Assembly: GCF_011397635.1 (NCBI RefSeq)
Contig: NC_064771.1
Coordinates: forward strand, 17,981,379 to 18,045,378
Reading direction: 5' to 3'
Origin: Epinephelus fuscoguttatus
Taxonomy: Eukaryota > Chordata > Actinopteri > Perciformes > Serranidae
Length of the DNA: 64,000 nt
Under the pieces are notes generated by a model. The model ran no database searches and had not been told where the DNA came from. It saw only the letters and a list, made by a program, of their open reading frames with translations. Shown here in pieces: positions 1 to 11,000 of this stretch (position 1 is the first letter of the stretch; each line of letters starts with the position of its first letter). The position numbers were made by a program, and so were the translations under genes.

Positions 1-635
1 CTTCTTTCTTTGGCACTCTATTCCTCGACTGGACCTCTGAAGTCATCACTATGTACGCCTAAAACTGCCATTAGTAAACTGTTATACTTCCCCTGAAGCA
101 TGCTGGTCAGGTATTTGCTGATGAAGATATTTTTTCTTAAAATGAAGGGACTTAAAAGTCCAGTGGGCAGGATTTAGGGGAATATTTGTTCACTTAAAAT
201 TAAGAACTGTAGGGTGTTCATGACCTTAGAATGAGCCATCTATATCTACATAGGGAGCAAGACCTCCTCTGCGGAGTCTGCAGAGTTCGTCATGTTTGAA
301 AGACAAACCAAATACTGGTTCTTCCATTTTTGCATTGTAGCTTTTTTGCTTTGTTGCATTCTCGCTTTGGCCACTGTAGTTGGAAGCCCCTTCGCAGTGG
401 GCAGTGTTGAAAAAAAAAGTTGCTTTATTCAGTGTTTTTACTGGTTTAAATCACCGGGTCTGTTTGTTTGGGGAGGATGAGACCTCTGTCGATAATTCGG
501 CTCCTTTTAAAAACCCTCCTGAACAATGAACACTGAACCGTGAGAAGTTTCAGCTGGTTGCAATCTGCAAGCCTCAGTGGTAAATCTCCCTAAATCTCAC
601 ACACTGGATCTTTAACATGAAAAAATAAATCTTAC
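1..635 (-). other. kcnc3 intron 2 (5' part) running off the left edge
   Basis: Minus-strand intron sequence after donor 635. I found no downstream Kv3 tail exon here and no recognisable repeat. The short open frame at 292-480 on the plus strand has no family resemblance. Confidence 0.6.
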
Positions 636-1617
636 CTCTATTAATCTCTATAATTTCTTCTTGGGCGAGAGGACAGTCACCCCCAATGCCTCCAGACCCC
701 ATCACTCCACCGAGGACGTTTCCCAAGAGCCTTTGTGGTGATGCGGTAGCCATAGCCAGGGCATCTGGCTTGCAGTAGTTGGGGGACCCTGGTTGTGGTG
801 CTCGGGGGATATGTTTGTTCTTCTTTTTGGGCAGCTTTTGTTTGGCCATGGCCAGAGAGTAGTACATGCCGAAGTTGTTGACAATGACGGGCACAGGCAT
901 GGCAATGGTCAGCACACCAGCCAAGGCACACAGAGCACCCACCAGCATCCCTGACCATGTTTCTGGGTACATATCTCCATAGCCCAGTGTGGTCATGGTC
1001 ACGACAGCCCACCAAAATCCAATGGGAATGTTCTTGAAGTTGGTGTGGGCGCTGGCTGTCGGGTCGTCTGGGTCTGCGCCAATTCGTTCGGCATAGTAGA
1101 TCATGGTGGCAAAGATGAGGACACCAAGGGCTAAGAAGATGATGAGCAGGAGGAATTCATTGGTGCTGGCACGCAGAGTATGGCCCAGGACACGGAGACC
1201 CACAAAGTGGCGGGTCAGCTTGAAGATTCGGAGGATACGGACGAATCGGACAACACGGAGGAACCCCAGGACATCCTTGGCAGCTTTGGAGGACAGACCG
1301 CTCAGGCCCACCTCCAGGTAGAAGGGCAGGATGGCGACAAAGTCGATAATGTTGAGGCTGCTCTTGAAGAACTCAAGCTTGTCTGGGCAGAAGGTGACTC
1401 GCAGCAGGACCTCAATGGTGAACCAGATGACGCACACGCCCTCCACGTACGTCAACCAGCTGTCAGTCACCACCTCGTATACGATCTCCTCACGGGTCGA
1501 GTTGCCAACCGTGACATTCTCTGTCTTGTTGAGGATGGTGTTGAAGGCCTCATGCGTCTCCATGCAGAAAGTGGAGATGGAGATGAGGATGAAGAATAGG
1601 GAGCCAAATGCCACATA
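636..1617 (-). CDS. kcnc3: kcnc3 coding exon 2: transmembrane core S1-S6 of the Kv3 channel
   Basis: This exon encodes residues 208-534, the voltage sensor and pore. S1 begins [13 protein letters not shown]. The S1-S2 loop holds three N-glycosylation sequons (NKT, NVT, NST). S4 has regularly spaced arginines ([16 protein letters not shown], about 328-343). The selectivity filter is TLGYGD (GYGD 419-422) and the S6 hinge is PVPVIVNNF (448-456). The cytoplasmic tail has the basic stretch [12 protein letters not shown], then [11 protein letters not shown] and [13 protein letters not shown], which fits Kv3.3 better than Kv3.1, Kv3.2 or Kv3.4. The acceptor is CTTCCAG at 1618-1620; the donor is GTAAG at 635-631, leaving phase 1. 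Later exons for the C-terminal tail are not in this window, so the gene is cut by the left edge. The polypyrimidine tract of the acceptor is a CTTT microsatellite. Confidence 0.95.
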
Positions 1618-1620
1618 CTG

Positions 1621-1665
1621 GAAGAAAGAAGGAAAGAAAGAAAGAAAGAAAGAAAGAAAGCAGCA
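1621..1665. repeat. GAAA microsatellite at the kcnc3 exon 2 splice acceptor
   Basis: A run of GAAA units on the plus strand, CTTT/TTTC on the coding strand. It lies immediately upstream of the acceptor AG of kcnc3 exon 2 and so forms its polypyrimidine tract. Confidence 0.9.
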
Positions 1666-3180
1666 AACAGAAAAAAACATTAAAAAGGAAAGCAAAGGAA
1701 GGAGAAAGTCAAATCAAGAAAATTCAGCAAGGCAAAGAGAACACAGAAAGCATAAAGGAAAAACTACAGATCTGGTGAAGTTTGAAACCTCATGGCAACA
1801 GCAGGGAAAAACAACTGGTGTATGTGCGACCCGCCTACATACACAAGTGTTAAATGCTACACTATGCACAGAAAACTATTACTCACTACTTCGCACTGTA
1901 ATCTACACTGAGGTCTTCACATCTCTGAAACTGTCTTTTTGTTAGGCCCAAATCTGTTGTGTAAAAATGAATAATAAACAAAACAAAAATGGCCTGTTTT
2001 GTAACGGAGGGCGAGTGAATGTGCCCCGGAAAGGACAATTTGACCCGTTGTGATCAAAGTCCAAGGATAATCAGACTCATTAGGCTTGATCAAATTATAT
2101 CTGACAGTTGTAAATGATTGTGATGAGCGATGAAGCCATAAAAATAGATGTGCTGTCAGTATCATATCATGTGCTGTCAGGAAATTATGACTTACAGTGA
2201 TTTTAAGTTAACCAAATTATTAATAGTGCTGAGTTTAATATTGAAAAGGTCAGATTACTGTAATATTATTGTATCTTATATATTTGTTGTGAACTATTAC
2301 TTTTGGGTTCATTTAGAAAAACACTCAAAGCCTTAATCGCCTGGGACCTGAACCCCACTCAAGAAAATAGTGAGGTCCTTGCTGACATTTATTGATCTGG
2401 AAGGACCTTTTAAAATGTAATATAGGAAGGAAAGTGCATAAGAAAACAAGAGAAAATCACAATGCATTCATGTAATCCTGAATCCAAAGCAAAAATGGAA
2501 AAATGGGTTGATAATTAAATACGATGCTCCTAATTTATTTGTTGTACTCTGCTAGAGAGGACACAGGAAAGGATGGAGGGAGGACAAGAGATGAAAAACG
2601 TGTAAATAAAATCAATAAATAACTGATAATATGTGTGTCATAGTCCACCAAATAAATGGGACCATCTGTGTTGTAAGAGTGAAAACATCAAGTTTGGTGC
2701 AACAGTGAAAGCGAGCCCCAGTTTTCCTGTTAACATACATTTGTTTACAGACTCACAGTATGATGTCAGACCCTGCAAACCATCAGTTAACTTATGTAAG
2801 CTATGTTGAATATTTAGAAAGCTACACTGTTTACAACAACATCATTTTTCGTTTCAATCATGCTGATTCCCCTCCACTCGATTGATGGTCCAAGCAAGCT
2901 GCAGGGTAGCATTACACATCACATCAATTAGCCTTCTTGAGTCGTCTTGTCAATTTAGACTTCAATAAATATTAGATAAAAAGACATTCTGGATTTCGTT
3001 AAGCAATAGACACTGAACATTTTCTAGTGTTTAATGTTTTTAAAGTGTGGATTGGTTCATAAAAATGAAGACTGCATATGTGTGTGACTGCAATCACTGT
3101 TTGTTAGGTGTAATTTCATAAAGGCAGAAGCTGCTTGCACCCAGGTGTTTCTTTAACAGGAACAGGTCCGGCTACACTGA
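1666..3180. other. kcnc3 intron 1, no recognisable element
   Basis: AT-rich intronic sequence. I see no coding exon, RNA gene or repeat family that I can name. Confidence 0.5.
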
Positions 3181-3183
3181 ATC

Positions 3184-3372
3184 TATTATATGATGTATTT
3201 AAAGTGTCAGATCAGCCTAAACAAAACTGGTTTGGGCGGATTTTTTTGGCAGACAAATTTAGCAAAGCAACATTTTTTTGCAGCAGGTTGTGGTGAACAT
3301 TTTAAAATGTGGCACTCTTATGAATATTGTAACTGGCTATCAGCCTCAAAAAACTTTGATACAATACCTTAA
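3184..3372 (+). repeat. Dispersed repeat, copy A
   Basis: This stretch is clearly similar, in inverted orientation, to 10783-11000: both have a start near GTGTATTTAAAGTGTCAG, then AAACAAAACTGGTTT, CAGGTTGTGGT and TCAGCCTCA. Related pieces occur near 9800-9990 and 24240-24360. The family is not identified; no coding capacity is believable. Confidence 0.6.
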
Positions 3373-3412
3373 AAAATATCAATATTCAATAGCATTGTAA
3401 TACCACAGGGAC

Positions 3413-3469
3413 CAAAATGTCCCCAGAAATACACTGTCATTTTGACAGTGTATTTCTGGGGACATTTTG
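3413..3469. repeat. Perfect 57-bp palindrome (27-bp arms, 3-nt loop)
   Basis: The left arm 3413-3439 and right arm 3443-3469 are exact reverse complements, separated by TTT. It can extrude as a hairpin or cruciform. It lies between a dispersed repeat and a hAT-type MITE. Confidence 0.9.
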
Positions 3470-3791
3470 CTGCGAAGCGAGTGCTTTTGACTCTCGCGCT
3501 CAGAGGAGGAGAAACTTTCCACCATACGGCTGTGAGATAACATCATCTTCTTTCTTCTGCTTTTGAGTGGTTAATTTCTAATCACAGATACTTAATGTGA
3601 GAGAGTCTCTAGCTTTAGTTTGATGTTTAGCGTCAGCAAAAATGTTATTGCACATTTCTGATCTATCGTTAGCGCCGTTAGCTTGTTTACTATATAACAT
3701 GAATGCTGGTGTCACACTGAACGTCCCGCTGAGCCCTGTTTAGGGCTTAAAACCCAGAGAATATCCAGGATTCGCTTGTACTAGCCCTAAC

Positions 3792-5118
3792 TAGGGTTGG
3801 GTATCATTTGGGTTTTTTCCGATACCGGTGCCGAACTGATACTTTTAAAACAGTACCAGTGCTTAAACGGTGCCTGAACCGATACCTCAAAATATGAGGT
3901 TTTTTATGGAGGTTGAAAAGTGTGTGAGTATTTTGAGTAACAGTTTTAAGTTATTATGAAAACAATGTTTTTATTTATTGCTGAGGCAAATTAGAAATAC
4001 CTAGAAATAAATAGGTAAATGAACTCTATTAACAATTTTACACTTAACAAATTAACATTTAACAACAATTAACATTACAATAATATTAACTCTATTAAAG
4101 TCCGGTCTCTGTAGGCAGGCCAGGCTCCGTAAATGGCAACAAAAACATTTGGGTCCAGGCTGTACCAACCAGCGAGCGTGAGACCAGCGAAAGCAAGCAC
4201 ACATACACACGCACATGAACGCGGTGCCCATGTCTCACGGTCTCACGCAAGCGCGCACACATGAACGTTTGAATCTGGGGAACTGTAACGCTAAGGCCAC
4301 ACCGCCCGCGGAAGCGCCGCGAATAGCCTCGAAGCGCCGAGAAGAGAAGGCAGTTTCCTTTCGGCGCCTATGTTAACCGACTGTGTCGTCCACATTGGCC
4401 GCGCTGCGCTGGGAAGCTCCGCGGCAGGCTCACGATTTGCAGCGATCAGTTCGGCGTCTGGTCTATTTTCTGCGCGAGCCGCGAGCAAATCTGACAAGCC
4501 AGGCAGTGAAAAACAAGAGCTGGGAGCAGAATCGCTTGTCGATGGTGTGGAGAAATGCGCGTCTGATGTGAACGGAGGTGCTCCGGCGCGCGTGAGAATT
4601 TCGGTGCGCTGCGCTTCCGCAGGCAGTGTGGCCCTGGCGTAAGCCTCCATTAGGTGGAGTTGTGTTGCTACCCCCTCTCCCCTGGGATCTCTGCAAGTGT
4701 TGTGAGGACTTCACTTAAGCCTCTCTCGGCATATGGGTGAGTAGATAATGGGTGAATTTTCATGTTGGGTGCACTATCCCTTGACGGGTGTGTCCAGGTT
4801 AACTAGCAGCTATCGCTCATTCATGTGACAGAGTCACGGAGGAGGGGGGGGGCGAGCTAGCTCGGTTGTGTTTGAACGTAAACAGAAGTGACACCCAAAG
4901 GTGCTTAGCGTGCCTTTAAATAATATTATACACTCAACAAATGAACGAATGAGTGATTGAATGATTCTGTTACGTGTAATGTCCAATAGAGGGAGACAAA
5001 GCATTAAAAAAAAGCACAGAAAGGAGGCACCGTAATGTGCGTTTTGTTTCGGTCCGGTAGGTATCGGTTGCATAGGTACCGGTTCCATATAAGCACAGAC
5101 TTTCGGTACCCAACCCTC
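3792..5118. mobile_element. Non-autonomous hAT-type element with 8-bp target-site duplication
   Basis: The ends match as inverted repeats: TAGGGTTGGGTATC at 3792 and the complement of GGTACCCAACCCTC ending at 5118. The 8-bp flank GCCCTAAC occurs directly on both sides (3784-3791 and 5119-5126), as expected for hAT transposition. The subterminal regions carry repeated 'GATACC..' motifs typical of a MITE common in teleosts. There is no transposase. A second, different MITE is inserted inside it at 4289-4639. Confidence 0.85.
4289..4639. mobile_element. PIF/Harbinger-like MITE nested in the hAT-type element
   Basis: A GC-rich 351-bp element whose 28-bp termini match as inverted repeats at 24 positions; the shared inner part is GCGGAAGCG and GGCCACAC. 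It is flanked by TAA on both sides (4286-4288 and 4640-4642), the 3-bp TWA target duplication typical of PIF/Harbinger. Its base composition differs sharply from the AT-rich host element. Open frames across it (minus strand 4291-4650, plus strand 4370-4642) are by-products of GC richness. The superfamily assignment is an inference from TSD length and sequence. Confidence 0.75.
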
Positions 5119-5126
5119 GCCCTAAC

Positions 5127-6645
5127 CATGACCTCTTTGTCCTAATCTTAACCACTACCAAGCTCTACGCATCAGCTTAACTGGTACAAGCCAATCACAT
5201 GGCATCGCATGTGCGGGGGATCCATACAAATGTGTCATAGGGATGGGTGTAAATAGCCGAATAGCTGCAGTGTGACTATTCTCCACCGGGTGAAAATAGA
5301 CACTTCACACAGTTAAGACATTAATAATTTTTGTGTCATAAATATTAAACATCTTGTCCTTGAAGAGAACTTGAGGTTTACGTGACAGTATGTTTGTTAC
5401 TGTAAAGCTTACGCTGCCTTCGCTGACTTACCGTCAGTATTTTACTGTTTAATATTAAAGTCTCTGTTTCGAATTAAAATGTTTTAACTGGCTTCTGCCT
5501 CTAACCTCCTCCACATCTTGGGAGTATTGTATTGGTATCCTTTCTACAAGTGTCATCCTTCCTATACTACAACTTCCTACAGCTCCATGCTTGCTTGTTT
5601 ACCTCCAAAACTTTGTCCTTGGGGTAAATTTCCTGGACAGAGAGCAAAAAGTATATTTATTTTTATTTTTCAGGTTGCCTTTTCAAAAGCAATTTTCTTC
5701 GCATCGACCATCTGTGTGATCTGCAACTTTCCATACCTACCCAAGCTTATCATTCTACTGTAACCCATTCAGTAGTCGCTGAATCAATGACAGTAGCGTG
5801 ATAACACCAGTGTGTGCGTGGCTGCTGCACAATCTTTCCCCCATTGCGGTCCATTCCTACAAGCCCTGCAGTGTATTTATAGATGCAGTATACTTTGTGC
5901 TTTATCAAATAAATAATAAAACAGACATGGCCTGAAGAGCAAAAGAGAAAAGGTAATTCATACTTGAGTGGAGCCCATATATATAAGAAGCCTGAGTGCC
6001 TTCAGTGTATTGTGCGTGTCACCGTGTATTTTCAACATTATGCACTTATGTAATATCAAGAGCAACATACTTATAAGAGGACGCTTTATAACTAAGCAAA
6101 TGGAGGGAACCAGTTTGGGTTATTTTTCTTGAAAAGGTCTTGCTTCTCTCTCGCAGCTTTTTCTTTGATTTGGAAATTGGATGAGAGCCTACACATATTT
6201 CCTCCAAGTGCCTTCATGACAGAAGCAGACTTAGCAGAAGACTTACAGCTTTATTGAGATTAGCTGACGAGCGTTTACCCAAAGACGTGACCTTGCAGGA
6301 AAGTCAGAGATGCAAGTCAATGTCCAATTTGTAGTTTTAAGATGTTTTGTTGGGGTAAATTTGTGGTTAAGTTAAATCAAGACTTCGCAATTGTGAGTTT
6401 TTTAAGGATTATTTCTTTGTATCTTAAATAGTTTGAGGTACCAGGTTTGTTCCAGGTCATGTGCTCCTCTATCTTCTGTCATTCTCGCAACCCTCTACCC
6501 CCACACTCCCAATCTCGCCCGCCTTTTTTTTCCCTCTCCATCTCCATCTCTTCTCCCTACCTCTTTTCTCCTCCGCTATGTTTCTCGCTAGTTGGTGTCT
6601 GACCTACTTTCTCAGATTGCTGCAGTGCTCTCCCCCTCTGTATCA

Positions 6646-6652
<7 letters not shown>
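5127..6652. other. kcnc3 intron 1, no recognisable element
   Basis: Nothing recognisable was found in this stretch. Its right part (about 6450-6650) becomes pyrimidine-rich before a CA microsatellite. Confidence 0.45.

Positions 6653-6682
<30 letters not shown>
6650..6682. repeat. (CA)n microsatellite
   Basis: An uninterrupted run of AC dinucleotides, followed by a C-rich string near 6722-6745. Confidence 0.95.
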
Positions 6683-6684
<2 letters not shown>

Positions 6685-7293
6685 AGGTTCTCAATCACCC
6701 TCCTACCTCTACCCCTATACCAGCCCCCACCCCCCCCCACCCCCGTCCCAGAGAAGCAGGATAGCACCAGTGGGACCTGCTCAGGATGCTCCCTCATTGG
6801 CTGAACACCAGAAAACCTTCACATGTACAAATCAGGACAATGAGGAGAGTTTTGCCCTGAAGTGTTAGGCACTTATTTTTTTATGTTACCGTTGCCATTA
6901 TTCCTTACTATGGCATTAATGATATATAACAACGGTTTGACTGAGGGGATGAGCAGCACATGGTACTTGTAGAAAGTAGTAAAATGTTGAGGATGATTTA
7001 AAGTGTGAGATCTGCCCTCAGATACCCCTTTTACACCAAATTAGCTCTGGTTCTTGAGCCAGTTCCCTTCAGGATTCATGGATCCTCGGTATTATCTAGT
7101 GAACCAGTCCACATTTGCAGCAGTTTTTTTTTTTAGCAGAGCCATTGTTATCTAAGACGCATCATTGGAGTGGATTGTACAATGCAAAACAGAAGTACAC
7201 AGCAACAGCAAGATGGTGGATTTCATCGATTACCTGCGAGCTTTTGTTCTGTTATCACCGATATTAATTATTACAAAAAACAAGCGCTGACCA

Positions 7294-8027
7294 CAGTGGC
7301 GTAAGGTAGTCACAATGGGCCCCAGTGCACACTATTATGAGTTGCTAGTTATGAAGCACACACACATAGAGTGTTAGGCATGTATATATTACCATCAGTG
7401 TGTCTTACTGCCACTTGTATGCTATATTAACTTGCAGATGTGCCCATCAGATTTTGCACCTAAACTAGCTACTGTAAATCGTATTGTCTCATTACATGTT
7501 TAAACAGAGACTTAATATTGGACAGCATCAACATACATGTTACCCAGAAATACTCATTATATGTCTGTCACTCTGACATCTCTCCAATTTGTGCATGTAT
7601 AGGTCCTGTTTGTGCATGTGTGTGTCTTTCAGACCTGTGTGTAATTGACAAGCAAGAGTGAAAACATTGAATTTCTCCTCAGGGGGATTAATAAAGGAAA
7701 TAAACTTATAAACTTATAACTTATATGGCAAAAACTACAAAAGAAAATAGAAAATTATTAGTTTAACTAAATATTTTTTGTAGTTAAATTATAGTTTTTC
7801 TTTTAGTTTATGTTGAATAAGCATACAAGCTTGTTATAAATTGATACTATTTTACAAAAACAGAAAACCATGATGGAGATGGCTTCGCCTCTTTGAGGGC
7901 ATTTATAGAAATTCGCACCATTTTTGATTCAACAAAAGTTCTTCTTTGAACATGGGTGTATTTCCAGGTGGCAATCAGGCCCCTCCACCCAGTTGCACTG
8001 CTTGCACTGTCTATATTTACGCCCCTG
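7294..8027. mobile_element. hAT-type MITE with near-perfect 8-bp target duplication
   Basis: The left end is CAGTGGCGTAA and the right end is the complement of CAGGGGCGTAA. The flanks GCTGACCA (7286-7293) and ACTGACCA (8028-8035) match at 7 of 8 bases. No transposase is present. A LINE-like tail lies inside it (about 7660-7735). Confidence 0.7.
7640..7735 (+). mobile_element. LINE 3' tail inserted in a MITE
   Basis: The sequence TCAGGGGGATTAATAAAGG followed by repeated ATAAACTT-like units resembles the 3' end of teleost Rex/L2-type LINEs. The body of the LINE is missing. Confidence 0.5.
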
Positions 8028-8050
8028 ACTGACCAACTATTGATGCTACG

Positions 8051-8869
8051 CAGAGCTGGGCAATATGGCTAAAATGTTATCACGATCTTTTTTTTTTAAA
8101 CAGTAATTATCACTATAAATGTCAAAGGATTATTTCTTTTTTCTTCGTTTACAGGGTGATTTTTGCTCCTGAGTAAAAGTTACTGTCAGAACATGACCAA
8201 CACTTGCCAAACAGGGGAACATTTCACAAATCTGAGGTAGATTCAGAACAATTTTAATCAAAATAATGTCAATAAATAAAACAATAAATACACAAAGAAA
8301 TCTTAACTGTGGTCAGGAGCATGTTAAACTCTTTGTGTAGATGGTTTAAGACAGTTTCTAAGTGTTTTAGTTGACAATGGAGACAAAATTGGTGGTCAGT
8401 ATTTTTTGGACAAGTTTTAAACCCACAGTGTTAATTTCTCCCATTTCTCAATCGAAACAAGAACAAACGACAGACTGATGATGTCGCGAGGTAGTGTGGG
8501 ATCATTTATTGCAGATGAAAGTCTACCTGACGTGACTGGGGCAGAAATCGTGTTTACGGATGAGGAAATGAATTAAAGTTTTATGTATGTCACCTTTAGT
8601 CATGAGATGTCATTTCATTTTAATAAAATAGCCGCAAGTCAGTCAGGTTAGCTTGCTAACTCGTCATCTACTTTTACTCCTACTGTGACTTCTTCTTCTT
8701 CTTGTGAAAAATGGCAGGTGGAAACTGGTGTTGAAGGTGCATAAACGCCCCTGCAACAGGCATATGGGTGGTTTAATTATATAGAGGATTTATCAAACAT
8801 TTATTATGCCTCTATTGAGGAAAATTATGTTGAGATAATTACTGTTATCATTTTATCAGCCAGCCCTAG
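8051..8869. mobile_element. Degenerate hAT-like MITE
   Basis: The ends are imperfect inverted repeats: CAGAGCTGGGCAATATGG on the left and, read on the other strand, CTAGGGCTGGCTGATAAAA on the right, both followed by AT-rich sequence with AACAGTAATTAT. No target duplication could be recognised, so the limits are approximate. Confidence 0.55.
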
Positions 8870-9790
8870 TTAAGAAGATGTAAAAGACTACTATGTACAA
8901 GACTCCATCCTCTTTCCAACCTGTAGATTATGACACGCCCACTGATGTTGTCACTGCTTTTTAGGTTTTGAATCAATATATTTTTGGTCAAAATACTCTG
9001 AATAGTTTAAAATTAAGGTGTGCAGCCTGGAACACAACCTGAGCCATTGTTGGTTGAAAAGAGGTAAAAGTGAGCTATTTAATGCTGCACTGCTTTTAGA
9101 CCTGAAGAATACTTTCATTACACATAAACACAAACACAAGTAGCAAAACTGCAGCAGCATCATATCTTCTATGTAGGCTACACAGGTGGAGACACAGGAG
9201 GGGGCGGACAGGTGGGAGGGAGACCAGACGATGTGGATCCATGCATAGAGAAGCACAAAGGGAAAAACAAGTTGAAGCAATCCACCAGAAAGGACAGAGC
9301 ATGATAAAAGTGAGAGAAGGTGAGGGCCGAATGCCAAAAAAGTTCAAACACTGACAGAGGGAAAGTATCCTGAGCTTAAGTTTTACTAAGATAAGCTGTA
9401 ACATTATCGGATAAGCTAAGGTAGCTCATGGTTTTGATGATGTTAAAGGGATGTGACTGTGTCTTGAAGACTTTTAAAAAGACAAGGGGGAGCACCGAAG
9501 AAACGACAGTGAGAGTGAGATGAAAAGGAACAGAGGGAAAGCTATCAGGAGTTTGAAGGCTAATAGGAAATGACAGGCCATGGCCATAAAAGCAACTTCT
9601 GTCAACCAGAGGGACAGAGGGAGTTCTGTGTGTGTTTTTCCTATATAGTATAAAATGTTAGAATCTTGTCCAGCAAAATAAATACATTCCACTAAAAGTT
9701 GCATTTAGCAAGATATACTGTATTATCAAATACACCCATCTTATGACATTGATGTCAGGTTCAAACACAGAGGAGTTTGCAGGTGATGTA
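8870..9790. other. kcnc3 intron 1, no recognisable element
   Basis: No gene or named repeat seen. The minus-strand open frames here have no family resemblance. Confidence 0.45.
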
Positions 9791-9799
9791 ATGGAGCCA

Positions 9800-10292
9800 C
9801 ATTCACCCAGTTTGAATGTTATCACTCGATAAAATGGGCGTTATTATTGGTTATCAGCCTCATAGATATGGGTTAGAAGGGTCCTGCTGCACAGACTAGT
9901 AGGTTAGGGCAGCCCTATAGTACATTCAGAATGCTGTTATCAACCCATTAAATGTGTCTTTTGTTAAGCGCCAACAGAGTAAGTCAGAAAATGTGACGTT
10001 ACTTTAAGAAACAAGGAAGTCTACACAGGGAGGGTGTCGAGGTGGCAGATTGGTCAAACACAGGACTTTCACCCAGGAGACTGAGATTTGTATCCCGTGT
10101 GAAACCAAAAGTCAGAGTTCTGTTATTTTGACTTCGTGACATATGTCAAGTGATGTTACGTTAATAAAATAGAAACTTATTTTTTTCCTTTTTTCTATTT
10201 TTCTAAACCTAACCATGTCGTATTGGCACCTAAACCTAGGAAAAATGAACATGAAAGCTAAAGACACTGCTCCAATGCCAACAGGCATTTAA
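9800..10292. repeat. Dispersed repeat copy with tRNA-like SINE segment
   Basis: The left part (9800-9990) shares TTATCAGCCTCATAGATA(T/C)GGG with the repeats at 3184 and 10783. From about 10029 a tRNA-like head follows (GGTGGCAGATTGGTCAA, then GAGATTTGTATCCCG resembling an A and a B box). It continues into CCAAAAGTCAGAGTTCTG and TCTAAACCTAACCA, a tail also seen near 43660-43700. This looks like a degenerate SINE embedded in an older repeat. Confidence 0.5.
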
Positions 10293-10754
10293 CCCTTTGA
10301 AATGGGGGGCGACATCCCTTTTGTGCTGCTTTCAGATGCTTTTCGCAAGTATTTAACCCTTTGAACCCTGAGCAAATTGGTGCTATTTATTTCAAGAACA
10401 TGGGAAAAAAGGTAATAAGGAACTTGATAAGAAATGTCCCACAAATTGCAAAAAAAAGTTCATATATTTAGAAAAAAAAATTAATCGGGGAAAAAAGAAA
10501 AAAGCGAGGAGGAAAAACTACATTTTTAATTATTATTATTATTATTATTGTTACATTTTAAAATTATGTTGCAGGACCGTTTTCATCTTCCAGGTCATTT
10601 CTTTGTTTCTTTCTTTACTAATTTTCTTGTTTTTAATTTTCTCTTTTAACCAGTGTCTTACTAATTCTTTTTGGTCATTTGCTCTTTCGTTGCTCATTGC
10701 CTTATTCCCATGTATTTAAAAGAAATCAAGCCAATTTGCTCAGGTTTCAAAGGG
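10293..10754. mobile_element. TTAA-flanked MITE with doubled left end
   Basis: TTAA occurs at both borders (10289-10292 and 10755-10758). The outer ends both read CCCTTTGAAA inward. A second, longer left end begins after another TTAA at 10353 (CCCTTTGAACCCTGAGCAAA) and matches the right end (CCCTTTGAAACCTGAGCAAA on the other strand) over about 60 bp. TTAA targets suggest a piggyBac- or Kolobok-type mobiliser. It interrupts the older repeat whose halves lie on both sides. Confidence 0.7.
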
Positions 10755-10758
10755 TTAA

Positions 10759-11000
10759 CAGGCTGATAACAGCTCTTTCAACCTAGTAAGTGTCGCAGGA
10801 AAGTGCTAACCCGTATCTATGAGGCTGAAAATGACTAACAGTGCCATTTGTTAGGGTGAGAACATTTGAAACAGTGTCATATTTCAAAATGTCAACCACA
10901 ACCTGATTTGAAAACAAATATTTGCTAAATGTGTCTGTTGAAAAAAATCTGCCAAAACCAGTTTTGTTTAGAATGTGCTGACACTTTAAATACACCATAT
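10759..11000 (-). repeat. Dispersed repeat, copy B (inverted relative to copy A)
   Basis: Read on the minus strand from 11000 it matches 3184-3372: GTGTATTTAAAGTGTCAG, TAAACAAAACTGGTTTTG, CAGGTTGTGGTTGACATTTT. Its far end joins the half-repeat left of the TTAA MITE. Confidence 0.6.

Noticed and set aside
1103-1599. Plus-strand open frames across the kcnc3 exon
   Set aside because: They lie antisense to a strongly conserved channel exon and have no family features; they are shadows of the coding strand.
4291-4650. 119-codon open frame as a gene
   Set aside because: It coincides with the GC-rich Harbinger-like MITE and has no protein family resemblance.
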